Below, in pieces: positions 9,959-17,838 of a stretch of 64,000 nucleotides of DNA. The position numbers were made by a program, and so were the translations under genes. Numbering within the stretch: position 1 is the first letter of the stretch; the number at the start of each line of letters is the position of its first letter. Origin of the DNA: Jatrophihabitans telluris (GTDB taxonomy: Bacteria > Actinomycetota > Actinomycetes > Mycobacteriales > Jatrophihabitantaceae); assembly GCF_023516435.1 (NCBI RefSeq), contig NZ_CP097332.1:434001-498000 (forward strand), in the 5' to 3' direction. The notes beneath the pieces are model-generated. The model was given only the letters and a program-made list of their open reading frames with translations. It was not told where the DNA came from and did not search any database.

Positions 9959-12214
9959 ATGGCGATTCGGGCCGCGCGGAAGAGGATTTTGATCTCGGTG
10001 CTCGCGGCCGCGGTGGCGTCGCAGGTCCTGATCTGGACGGATGTTGCCGCCTCCGCCGCGGCCGGCGATCCGGTCGATGCGGTGATTCAGCTGCGCGCGC
10101 AGGCAGATCTCACCCCCGCTCGTGGGCTCGCCCGGCGCGAGCGGCTGCAGACGGTGGAGAAGACCCTGCGGTCGCACGCGCAGCGAACGCAGAAGGAGCT
10201 GCTCGCCGAATTGCAGCGCGCTCAGAAGCGCGGCACCGTCACGTCCATCCAACCCCTCTGGATCACCAACGCCATCGCCGTCCGGGCGACTCCGGCGGAG
10301 CTGAACGCCATCTCGGCGCGCAAGGACGTGGCCTCGGTCCGCCGTGAGTTCACGGTCTCGGCCGCCGCGTCCACGACCTCGGCTCAGGCCGCCGGGCCGA
10401 CCGAGCCGAACGTTGCCCTCGTCAATGCGCCGGCAGTGTGGAACCTGGGCTACCGCGGCCAGTCGGTGGTGGTGGCCAACATGGACACCGGAGTGGACGT
10501 GAGCCATCCGGATCTGGCGGCCAGCTGGCGTGGTGGCAGCAACTCCTGGTACGACCCCAACCGCGAACATCCCAGCACGCCGACGGACGTCAACGGGCAC
10601 GGGACACAGACCATGGGCGTGATGGTGGGCGGGTCGGCCGGTGGCAGCGCGATCGGAATCGCCCCGGCGGCCAAGTGGATCGCGGTGAAGATCTTCAACG
10701 ATCGCGGGTCGGCCACCTCGACGGCGATCCATCTGGGCTTCCAGTGGCTGCTCGACCCGGACGGCAATCCGGCGACCGCCGATGCGCCCAATGTCGTCGA
10801 CGATTCGTGGACGATGTCAGGCGGAGGCTGTGACCTGTCGTTCCAGCCTGACCTGCGCAGCCTGCGGGCGGCCGGCATCCTGCCCGTCTTCGCCGCGGGC
10901 AACGACGGCCCGACCGCCGGCACCATCTTCGCGCCGGCCAACAATCCGGAGGCCTTCGCGGTCGGCGGCATCGACAACAACAGCGCGCTGTATCCATACA
11001 GCAGCCGGGGACCGAGCCCGTGCACCCAGTCGGTCGCTCCCAAACTGGCCGCGCCGGCCGTCGGCATCCGTACGACCGACCTGGCCGGCGGTTACGCCAG
11101 CGACACCGGCACCTCGGTGGCGGCGCCCGCAGTTGCCGGGGCACTGGCCTTGCTGGTCGGTGCGTTCCCCAACATGAGCGCCGATCGGCAGGAAGCCGCG
11201 CTGGACAACGGTGCGGTCGATCTGGCACCGACCGGGGTGGACGCGGACACCGGGTTCGGTCGCCTCGACGCGCTCGCTTCGTTCAACTGGCTGGCCAGCA
11301 CCCCTGATTTCACCGTCGGCGCCGGCCCGAGCCAGGTGAGCGTGCTGGCCGGCGGCACTGCCAACTACTCGGTCAACATCACCTCCTTCGGGGGCCACAC
11401 CGCCGACGTCTCGCTGTCGCTGTCCGGCCTGAGCAGTGCGCAGGCCAGCTGGGCGTTCAACCCGGGCACCGTTGCCGGCGGCGCGGGCACGTCCCAGCTG
11501 CAGATCACCACGAGTACCGGGATCGGGCTCGGCGATCATCCGGTCACGATCACCGGCACCGACGGCACGCTGACCCGGAGCACGACGGTGACCCTCACAG
11601 TGACCGCCCCGCCTGACTTCAGCGTCGCGGTGACCCCGACGGCGGCCACCGTCGCACCGGGTGCCGCGACCAGCTTCACCCTCAGCAGCACGGCCCTCAA
11701 CGGTTTCGCCGGGACCCTGACCCTGTCGGCCTCCGGACTGCCCGCATCGGTCGGCACGGCCGTGTTCAGCCCGTCCTCGATGGCCGTGGGCGCGACGTCC
11801 CAGTGGCAGCTGACAACTGCGGCATCGGCGCCGGGCGGAATCTATCCGGTGACGATCACCGCGACGTCGGGCACCCTGAGCCACACCGCCCAGCTGACGG
11901 TCACGGTGCCGGCGCAGGACTTCAGCCTGACGATCTCGCCGTCTTCGGTACGGCTCGCCCGCGGGCAGACCGTGACCTTCACTGTGACCGCGACCGGGCT
12001 GAACGGGTTCACGGGGTCGATATCCCTTACCGGATCGGGACTTCCCGCCGGTTCGTCGGCCACCCTGACCCCGAATCCGGTCCAGGCCGGCGCTTCGGCA
12101 AGCTGGCGGATCCGGACCAGTCCGTCGGCCACCAGAACGAGCTACACGATCAAGATCACCGGCAAGGCCGGTGCCCTGAGCCATCAGGCCACCGCGACGC
12201 TCACGCTCACCTGA
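9959..12214 (+). CDS. Secreted S8 (subtilisin-family) serine protease with C-terminal Ig-like repeats
   Basis: 751 residues. An Ala-rich signal region is followed by an I9-type propeptide (residues about 38-130). The catalytic triad is intact: Asp176 in NMDTGVDVSHPDL, His214 in NGHGTQTMG, Ser386 in GTSVAAPAVAG, with the oxyanion Asn315 in AAGNDGP. From about residue 450 there are three tandem repeats of roughly 95-100 residues, each beginning DF(T/S)(V/L) and ending in a TLTVT-like strand; they resemble bacterial Ig-like or COG1470-type modules that mediate surface attachment. Last gene of the + strand secreted cluster; it could mature the neighbouring exported proteins, which is an inference from position only. 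Confidence 0.93.
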   Translation: MAIRAARKRILISVLAAAVASQVLIWTDVAASAAAGDPVDAVIQLRAQADLTPARGLARRERLQTVEKTLRSHAQRTQKELLAELQRAQKRGTVTSIQPLWITNAIAVRATPAELNAISARKDVASVRREFTVSAAASTTSAQAAGPTEPNVALVNAPAVWNLGYRGQSVVVANMDTGVDVSHPDLAASWRGGSNSWYDPNREHPSTPTDVNGHGTQTMGVMVGGSAGGSAIGIAPAAKWIAVKIFNDRGSATSTAIHLGFQWLLDPDGNPATADAPNVVDDSWTMSGGGCDLSFQPDLRSLRAAGILPVFAAGNDGPTAGTIFAPANNPEAFAVGGIDNNSALYPYSSRGPSPCTQSVAPKLAAPAVGIRTTDLAGGYASDTGTSVAAPAVAGALALLVGAFPNMSADRQEAALDNGAVDLAPTGVDADTGFGRLDALASFNWLASTPDFTVGAGPSQVSVLAGGTANYSVNITSFGGHTADVSLSLSGLSSAQASWAFNPGTVAGGAGTSQLQITTSTGIGLGDHPVTITGTDGTLTRSTTVTLTVTAPPDFSVAVTPTAATVAPGAATSFTLSSTALNGFAGTLTLSASGLPASVGTAVFSPSSMAVGATSQWQLTTAASAPGGIYPVTITATSGTLSHTAQLTVTVPAQDFSLTISPSSVRLARGQTVTFTVTATGLNGFTGSISLTGSGLPAGSSATLTPNPVQAGASASWRIRTSPSATRTSYTIKITGKAGALSHQATATLTLT

Positions 12215-12249
12215 TCGTCCGGTCGCCCCTACCCCGAGGCGCCCTCCGC

Positions 12250-12332
12250 GTTGACGTTGCCCTTGTTGCGTGCGGGTCAGCGTTGACGTTGCCCTTGTTG
12301 CGTGCGGGTCTGCGTTGACGTTGCCCTTGTTG
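12250..12332. repeat. Three-copy tandem array, 32-bp period, core GTTGACGTTGCCCTTGTTG
   Basis: The 19-bp core starts at 12250, 12282 and 12314, giving an exact 32-bp period. The 13-bp linkers within the array are near-identical (CGTGCGGGTCAGC, CGTGCGGGTCTGC, then CACCGGGGTCAGC). The core is a variant of the one at 48.0 and 61.9 kb (C for G at position 6, T for C at position 15). It lies in the gap between the convergent ends of the subtilisin and phosphoesterase genes. Confidence 0.9.
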
Positions 12333-12350
12333 CACCGGGGTCAGCCCACC

Positions 12351-12418
12351 GCGAATGGGCGGTTCGATCACGAGTGGGCAGTTGTAAGCGCCCATTCGCG
12401 ATCGAACCGCCCATTCGC
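12351..12418. terminator. Large hairpin between convergent genes, probable bidirectional terminator or palindromic repeat
   Basis: Perfect 19-bp arms (12351-12369 GCGAATGGGCGGTTCGATC and 12400-12418 its complement) enclose a 30-nt centre that itself holds degraded copies of the arm tip (CGAGTGGGC and GCGCCCATTCG). There is no T-run. It lies 137 bp past the subtilisin stop and 63 bp past the phosphoesterase stop, immediately after the 32-bp array. Confidence 0.7.
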
Positions 12419-12481
12419 CAAGAGCGGGGGAGGGCCCGGCCCGGCCCGGTCTGCTCCGTGTCCGCCGGCCGGACGCAGCGA

Positions 12482-13564
12482 TCAGTGCTTGTTGGTACGG
12501 AACAGTCGTGTCATGGCTGGGACGCTGGAGTCGCCGGCGTGGGCGAGGTAGCCGAGACCGAAAGCGTGCTCCATGGTCTTGAGCAGCGAGTAGTGGTTGT
12601 AGCCGGTGTTGTCGATGATGTGGCGCGGGTGCTTCTGGTTGGTGATCACGATCGTCACCACGTGACCGCCGCCGACGGTCGATCCGCAGCATCCGGTTCC
12701 AGGTTGTCCGGAGTCGGAGTAGTCGTCCTCGTCCCACGTGATGACGATGGCGTTGTTGCCCTGACGCCAGGTTTGCGAGGCCATGATCGTCTTCACCATG
12801 TCGTTGACGTAGCTGTCACCGGCACTGATGAGTCCGGTCGTGTCGGAGCAGGGCCCGGTGCCGTGCATGTCGTGGCACTGATCCGGCACGACGAGGCTGT
12901 AGTTCGGCAGGGTGCGATGGGCCAGATCAGAGGCGAGTTGGGTGTCGGGAACCATGTTGTCCAGGGCGCCCTGAGTGTTGCGGAAGTTGAGGAACGGGTT
13001 GTGCTTGGAGGCATACAGCGCGTTCGAGTTGCTCGGGTACTTGAACGTGTACGGGCCGTTGGCTGCGGGGCCTGAAGTCACGAGCGTGGCCGGCGAAGGC
13101 GGCAGGCTCTGGAAGTACCCCTTCCACGTCTTGTTCGCTGCGGTCAGCTGGTCGGCGAGGTTGGGCCGGTTGACGGTGTGGTCGACGGTCGTGCCCGCAC
13201 ACATCGGGTCGGATGTGGCCATGGCAGGCGTGCAGTAGAACTGGTTGTCGTCCTGGATGCCGTAGTAGTCGCCGCCGATGTTGGCGACATAGTTCGGTTC
13301 GCTCGGGTGCGTCACGCCGTAGTAGTTGGTGGCCAGCCCGTAGCGGTTGGCCAACGCGTTCAGGTGAGGCGCGGCGGCGTTGCCGATGATTGAGGAATAA
13401 CTGGTGTTCTCCATCATGATCTCGACGATGTGCTGGTAGCGCACACTGTGACTGGCGGCGTCCTCTGATGGATGGCTGGTGACGGCCAACGACGAGACGG
13501 GCGAGGCTGCGAGCACGGCCGCCGTCAAGACCGCGACACCAGCAGCGATTGTCTTACGCTTCAT
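12482..13564 (-). CDS. Secreted phosphoesterase (phosphoesterase family, acid phosphatase/phospholipase C-like)
   Basis: 360 residues. A Sec signal peptide is clear (MKRKTIAAGVAVLTAAVLAA...). The family hallmark IVEIMMENTSYSSIIGN follows at about residue 45, with THPSEPNYVANIGGDYYG downstream and the metal-site signatures VVPDQCHDMHG and ITWDEDDY in the second half, typical of PF04185-type phosphatases that cleave extracellular phosphoesters. Length fits single-domain members. It is divergent from the phospholipase C gene, and the 277-bp gap contains a PHO-box-like triplet oriented toward this gene (13638-13670), suggesting induction under phosphate limitation. Substrate specificity cannot be read from sequence. 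Confidence 0.9.
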   Translation of the reverse strand: MKRKTIAAGVAVLTAAVLAASPVSSLAVTSHPSEDAASHSVRYQHIVEIMMENTSYSSIIGNAAAPHLNALANRYGLATNYYGVTHPSEPNYVANIGGDYYGIQDDNQFYCTPAMATSDPMCAGTTVDHTVNRPNLADQLTAANKTWKGYFQSLPPSPATLVTSGPAANGPYTFKYPSNSNALYASKHNPFLNFRNTQGALDNMVPDTQLASDLAHRTLPNYSLVVPDQCHDMHGTGPCSDTTGLISAGDSYVNDMVKTIMASQTWRQGNNAIVITWDEDDYSDSGQPGTGCCGSTVGGGHVVTIVITNQKHPRHIIDNTGYNHYSLLKTMEHAFGLGYLAHAGDSSVPAMTRLFRTNKH

Positions 13565-13637
13565 AGGTTGCTTCTCCTTCCACGAGGGCGAGCGGGGGGC
13601 GCGCGCTTGGGGCGAACCTAAACCCGTCCTCGTCGGG

Positions 13638-13670
13638 CGCAGATGAACCCACCTCTAACAGAGCGTGAAT
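13638..13670 (-). promoter_or_regulatory. Candidate PHO box (three contiguous 11-bp direct-repeat units)
   Basis: Read on the - strand the units are ATTCACGCTCT (13670-13660), GTTAGAGGTGG (13659-13649) and GTTCATCTGCG (13648-13638). This matches the actinobacterial PhoP pattern of 11-bp units with a conserved GTTCA-like half, with a weaker middle unit. It ends 74 bp upstream of the phosphoesterase start. The response-regulator gene that would bind it is at 61172. Confidence 0.55.
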
Positions 13671-13841
13671 AACCGGCGATGGCTCTCGCGCCCTGATGCG
13701 CACGCTTCAGGGGTCGTCCCTCGGGCCTGAAATGGTGATCAACGCCAACACTTCGGCTGATCTTCAACGGTCGTTTGCCCGGAACGTCCCGCCGGTGGGC
13801 AGGGTGAGGGGCACTCGCCCGCTCTGAAAGGTCGTGGTCTG

Positions 13842-15935
13842 ATGGTCAACGTCGATCGGCGCAGATTTCTCCAGCTGGCCGGTGGCACGGTAGGCGCCGC
13901 GGCGCTGAGCGCCATGTTCTCCGACAGCATCGCCCGCGCGGCGGCGATCCCCGCGAACCGTGCGACCGGGACCATCCGCGACGTCGAGCACATCGTGATC
14001 CTCATGCAGGAGAACCGCAGCTTCGACCACTACTTCGGCACGATGCGCGGCGTGCGGGGGTTCAGCGACCCGCACCCGGCGATGCTGCCCAGCGGTAAAA
14101 GCGTCTGGCACCAGTCGGACGGCCACGTCGAGACGCTGCCTTTCCGTCCCGACAAGGACAACCTGGCGCTGACCTTCATCGAGGACCTCGACCACAGCTG
14201 GGATCCGACCCATGCGATGTTCAACGGCGGCCGCTACGACCAGTGGATCCCGAACAAGACCACAACGGCCATGGCCCACCTGGAACGCAAAGACCTTCCG
14301 TTCCACTACGCGCTGGCCGATGCGTTCACCGTCTGCGACGCCTACCATTGTTCGCTGCTCGGCCCGACTGATCCCAACCGCTACTACATGTGGACCGGTT
14401 GGGTCGGCAACGATGGCAAGGGCGGTGGCCCCGTGATTGCCAACGACGAGATCGGTTATGACTGGACCACCTACCCCGAACGCCTGCAGAAGGCCGGTGT
14501 GGACTGGAAGATCTATCAGGACGAAGGGGCCGGACTGGACGCCGCCCACTTCTGGGGCTGGGGCAGCGACCCCTACATCGGCAACTACGGCGACAACTCG
14601 CTGCTGTATTTCCACCAGTACCAGAACGCCCCGGCCGACAGTCCGCTGGCCCAGCGCGCCCGGACCGGTACTGACGTCAAGGACGGTGGGGGCTTCTTCG
14701 ACATCCTCACCGCTGACGTCACGAGCGGGAAGCTGCCGAGCGTCTCCTGGATCGTGGCCCCCGAGGCCTACACCGAGCACCCGGCGTGGCCCGGTGGCTA
14801 CGGCGCCTGGTACACCGCCCAGGTCCTGAATGCGCTGACCAGCAACCCCGAGGTGTGGAGCAAGACCGCTCTGATCATCACCTTCGACGAGAACGACGGA
14901 TTCTTCGACCACATGGTTCCCCCTTACCCCAACGTCGGCGGACTGGGCGGGCACTCCACGGTCTCCACGGCGAACGAGTTGTTCACGGGAACCGCGGGCA
15001 CAGCCGGCGGAACCAACGGAACGGCCGGCCCGTACGGCCTGGGCGTGCGGGTTCCCATGCTGGTTGTCTCCCCGTGGAGCACGGGCGGCTGGGTCTGCTC
15101 AGAGACCTTCGACCACACGTCGCTGATCCGCTTCATCGAGGCTCGCCACGGCGTGCACGAGCCCAACATCACGCCCTGGCGCCGCACGGTCAGCGGAGAC
15201 CTCACCTCGGCCTTCGACTTCGGTCGCACGGCCACCAAGGTGCCGAACCTGCCCGACACCTCCGCCTACAAGCCCACGGCCAGTGCGCCGCCGAGCTACC
15301 ACCCGGTCCCGCCCACCCACGGTGCACTCCCCGTGCAGGAAGAGGGAATTCGCCCCTCGCGCGCTCTCGGCTACCAGCTGGCCGCGAACATCTCGGTCCT
15401 GGATTCCGCCCTGCGCCTGAAGCTGCGCAACCACGGCAGGCTCGGAGCCCACATCCAGGCCCGATCACTCACGATCCCCGGCGCCCCGTTCAGCTACACC
15501 ATCGGCCGCGAGGACCACATCGCCGTCGACCTGCCCCACCCGGGTCAGTACGACCTCTCCCTGCACGGACCGAACGGCTTCTACCGTCGCTACGCCGGCA
15601 CCCCGGACCTGAGCCTCGCCGTCGACGTCCTTGCTCGCGGACACTCCGCCCTGCAGCTCACGATGCGCCTGCACGGGCAAGCGCCCCGCCGGGTGCACGT
15701 CCGCCTCACCGACGCGTACGGCAAATCGCACACCGTCGAAGTCTCGGCCCACCGCCCCACCGTTCACATCGTGGAGACCAGCCACACTTACGGCTGGTAT
15801 GACCTGACGATCACCACCCCGGCCGACCCGGCTTTCGCCTACCAACTGGCCGGCCGCCTCGAGACCGGGCGTCCATCGAGCAGCGACCCTCAGCTCGGCC
15901 GTGGCCGGCTCCGCTCCACGGTCGGCGGGAGCTGA
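13842..15935 (+). CDS. Phosphocholine-specific phospholipase C, Tat-exported
   Basis: 697 residues, the usual size of bacterial non-haemolytic PLC. The N-terminus has a Tat motif (DRRRFLQLAGG) and hydrophobic region. The catalytic phosphoesterase domain opens with HIVILMQENRSFDHYFGTMRGVRGFSDP, where Glu-Asn is characteristic, and continues through IVAPEAYTEHPAWPGGYGAWY and TFDENDGFFDH. Two C-terminal DUF756-type beta modules follow (about residues 510-590 and 600-680). It hydrolyses phosphatidylcholine or sphingomyelin outside the cell, releasing phosphocholine. Divergent from a related single-domain phosphoesterase across an intergenic region with a PHO-box-like site, so phosphate scavenging is the likely context. 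Confidence 0.93.
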   Translation: MVNVDRRRFLQLAGGTVGAAALSAMFSDSIARAAAIPANRATGTIRDVEHIVILMQENRSFDHYFGTMRGVRGFSDPHPAMLPSGKSVWHQSDGHVETLPFRPDKDNLALTFIEDLDHSWDPTHAMFNGGRYDQWIPNKTTTAMAHLERKDLPFHYALADAFTVCDAYHCSLLGPTDPNRYYMWTGWVGNDGKGGGPVIANDEIGYDWTTYPERLQKAGVDWKIYQDEGAGLDAAHFWGWGSDPYIGNYGDNSLLYFHQYQNAPADSPLAQRARTGTDVKDGGGFFDILTADVTSGKLPSVSWIVAPEAYTEHPAWPGGYGAWYTAQVLNALTSNPEVWSKTALIITFDENDGFFDHMVPPYPNVGGLGGHSTVSTANELFTGTAGTAGGTNGTAGPYGLGVRVPMLVVSPWSTGGWVCSETFDHTSLIRFIEARHGVHEPNITPWRRTVSGDLTSAFDFGRTATKVPNLPDTSAYKPTASAPPSYHPVPPTHGALPVQEEGIRPSRALGYQLAANISVLDSALRLKLRNHGRLGAHIQARSLTIPGAPFSYTIGREDHIAVDLPHPGQYDLSLHGPNGFYRRYAGTPDLSLAVDVLARGHSALQLTMRLHGQAPRRVHVRLTDAYGKSHTVEVSAHRPTVHIVETSHTYGWYDLTITTPADPAFAYQLAGRLETGRPSSSDPQLGRGRLRSTVGGS

Positions 15936-16710
15936 GGGGATCCAGCGCTGATTTCTTCGCTGACCCATCCGGCGCTTATTGCGGCGGGGACGGACCTCCG
16001 GGCGGCCCGGGCAGCGTCACGTCACTCAGCGGTTTCCCGTCGTCGGTGACCCCAGTCATCGGGCAACGTCCGCTCTCGTGCACTCTCGTGCACTCTCGTG
16101 CCTGGTGGACCGATCAAAATCGGGCGATCACGCGTGCCGGATGCACGAGCCAGTTGAATCGGCCATGCGTTGTGGGCCCCGTCGGGCTCGAACCGACAAC
16201 CTACGGATTAACCTCCGAGGTCCTGCGAGAGCAGCCCTGAGACGGGCATTAGCGTGCTTGGTCGTAGTGCTGTGGTGGTGGTCCGGCGTCCGGGTCGTAC
16301 TCGCCGCGTCGCTTCCCAGATCGTTTCGTTGGCGCTCGCCTGGTCGCCCCCGTCACGCGCCTAGTCTGGGCCTGTGGCGGTGTCGTCGTGGTTCAGGAGA
16401 CTCTGGCCCTGGTCCTGGCGGGGCAAGGTGGGCGGATGGCCTAACGTCACGCCACCGACGGTTCCGCCGAGCGGCGGTCCTCCGGTGTTCGACCAGCCCC
16501 GTCGTCCGGACGACCAGGAGGAGCCACCGACCTGATAGCGGAGCACCTGAGCCTGCCGGAGTGGCCGGGTCAAGGGTGGCCGCAGGCCATCACGCAGTGA
16601 CGCGCAGCGCCCTTGATGCGGTCCGTAGGCGGGCGGATGCTCGAGCGTCGGGTCGGCGGCCGCAGGTGGGGTGTCCGAATGTGGGCGTTTCTGCACGTGG
16701 TGCCGGGCTG
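15936..16710. other. Gene-poor left end of the integrative island
   Basis: No convincing gene in this 775-bp stretch. It holds three 10-bp repeats of roughly CACTCTCGTG (16071-16100) and the tRNA-Lys-derived repeat that marks the island edge (16170-16211). Open frames here contain the GPVGLEPTTYGL peptide typical of antisense reading through a tRNA and are not genes. Confidence 0.6.
16170..16211. repeat. Left attachment-site copy: 42-bp direct repeat of tRNA-Lys 3' half
   Basis: Matches 25026-25067 at 40 of 42 positions in the same orientation. It covers the acceptor, T arm and part of the anticodon arm of tRNA-Lys but has no 5' half. The two mismatches are a compensatory C/G swap within the T-stem (GTCGG...CCGAC here, GTGGG...CCCAC in the intact tRNA), so the stem still pairs. 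This points to a 3' end from a different tRNA-Lys allele swapped at integration. Confidence 0.85.
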
Positions 16711-17487
16711 ATGGGCCCTGCTCTTGAAGTGCTTGGCAGGGCAACTACCGCTGGTCGGCGGGCGCAGGATCGATACGACGGTCTCGCTCGTGCATGGCGA
16801 CGTCGCAATCTCCGACTCTTTGCCACCGTCGCCCTCATATCTGGGTCCATCTTTGCGGTGTCGCTGGCCGGTGCGGTCATATGGTCGGGTCCAACCTGGA
16901 TGTTCGGATTCTTCGGCGGTGGCGCCGTGGCTTTCTTCATGTGCGCCTGGCTGACACCGCCGGCATTCGTCGAGAACTGGCAGTTCGGGGCTTGGGGAGA
17001 AGAGGCGACAGCAAGGGCGTTGCAGCCGCTCGAGCGGGACGGGTGGGTGGTCTGGCACGACCTCACCGCTGGTCGCGGGAATGTGGACCACGTTGCCGTG
17101 GGTCCCGGCGGAATCTTCCTCATGGGCTCGAAACGGCTGCGAGGCGTCGTCAACGTTGATGGGTCAGCCGTGACAGTGACCAGGCTGGACGATCCCGACC
17201 TCAGCTACGAGTTCACCGGGAGTCGGCACGTTCAGGGGCTTGCCCTCCAGGCCCATTCCCGGCTGGCAACCGGCAGCAAGATCCAGCAGTGTGTTCAGCC
17301 GGGGGTCGTGTTCTGGTGCGATTTTCCCAAGGGTCTCGTCGAAGACCAGCGGTGCACGTACGTCCACGGTGACGCGTTGGCCGAGTGGATGGCGGGGCAG
17401 CCGCAGCGGATCGCACCGAGTCGGGTCACGCACCTCGCGGAGGCCTTGCGGGCGTCCTGGGAGGACGCTGAGAAGCAACTGACATAG
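16711..17487 (+). CDS. NERD-domain membrane protein with substituted catalytic acid
   Basis: 258 residues, taken from ATG 16711; the frame is open far upstream but that part looks non-coding. Two adjacent transmembrane helices lie at about residues 35-85 (LFATVALISGSIFAVSLAGAV and MFGFFGGGAVAFFMCAW). The nuclease-related domain follows: GAWGEEATARALQPL, then GRGNVDHVAVGPGGIFLMGSKRL. In the family the last motif normally reads (D/E)-S-K; here residue 139 is Gly (GGC), one transition away from Asp (GAC), so catalysis is probably lost or altered. First cargo gene of the island. Role may be defence-related, as for other NERD proteins, but that is inferred. Confidence 0.8.
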   Translation: MGPALEVLGRATTAGRRAQDRYDGLARAWRRRNLRLFATVALISGSIFAVSLAGAVIWSGPTWMFGFFGGGAVAFFMCAWLTPPAFVENWQFGAWGEEATARALQPLERDGWVVWHDLTAGRGNVDHVAVGPGGIFLMGSKRLRGVVNVDGSAVTVTRLDDPDLSYEFTGSRHVQGLALQAHSRLATGSKIQQCVQPGVVFWCDFPKGLVEDQRCTYVHGDALAEWMAGQPQRIAPSRVTHLAEALRASWEDAEKQLT

Positions 17488-17838
17488 GGGAGTCGCTCGA
17501 CCCTGAATCCTGGTCGTCGGCGCTATGTCGTCATGCGCGGGGCCCCATCGCGGGGCCCCGCGCTGCGCCGCATCAGCGGCGCCTTGAGTCAGTAAGGAAA
17601 ATTCTCACGGGCGGTGACAGGAACGGAATACCACAGGAACGGAACGAGGACAGCGTTGCGACAGACCGTCCCCAAGGCGTCAATCTCGGGCCGAGGCCGA
17701 GGCCGAGGCACGCCCATCGCCGATGCGCTGCGGCGGCTCCGGTGCGTGACCTGTGCAACAGATGGCGAATTCGTGCCAGAGCTCCCTCGGGCTGGTCGAT
17801 GGGCGAAGCGCGGCGGGCGCCGCCCCGCGGACGGTAGG
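17488..17838. other. Intergenic stretch between convergent island genes
   Basis: 351 bp between the NERD gene and the end of the large R-M-like gene. Apart from the hairpin at 17535-17563 and a short run of GGCCGA units near 17695, nothing is recognisable. Short open frames here lack ribosome-binding sites and look like chance. Confidence 0.5.
17535..17563 (+). terminator. GC-rich hairpin terminator downstream of the NERD gene
   Basis: 12-bp perfect arms GCGCGGGGCCCC and GGGGCCCCGCGC with a 5-nt loop (ATCGC), starting 48 bp after the NERD stop. No T-run follows, as is common in high-GC actinobacteria. Confidence 0.65.

Noticed and set aside
16046-16240. Open frame containing GPVGLEPTTYGL near the left island end, and a similar one at 24941-25462
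   Set aside because: This peptide is what arises from reading antisense through a tRNA; both frames cross the tRNA-Lys-derived sequence and have no other protein-like content.
16170-16245. A second tRNA gene at the left att copy
   Set aside because: Only the 3' half matches; beyond 16211 there is no anticodon, D-arm or 5' acceptor sequence.
16374-16535. A 53-codon + strand frame (starts VAVSSWFRRLWPWSWRGK)
   Set aside because: It has no ribosome-binding site and no recognisable relatives; composition is plausible but support is too weak to list as a gene.
15979-16710. 244-codon upstream extension of the NERD protein
   Set aside because: The sequence is Arg-rich and low-quality and passes through the att repeat; the NERD protein has a normal length from ATG 16711.
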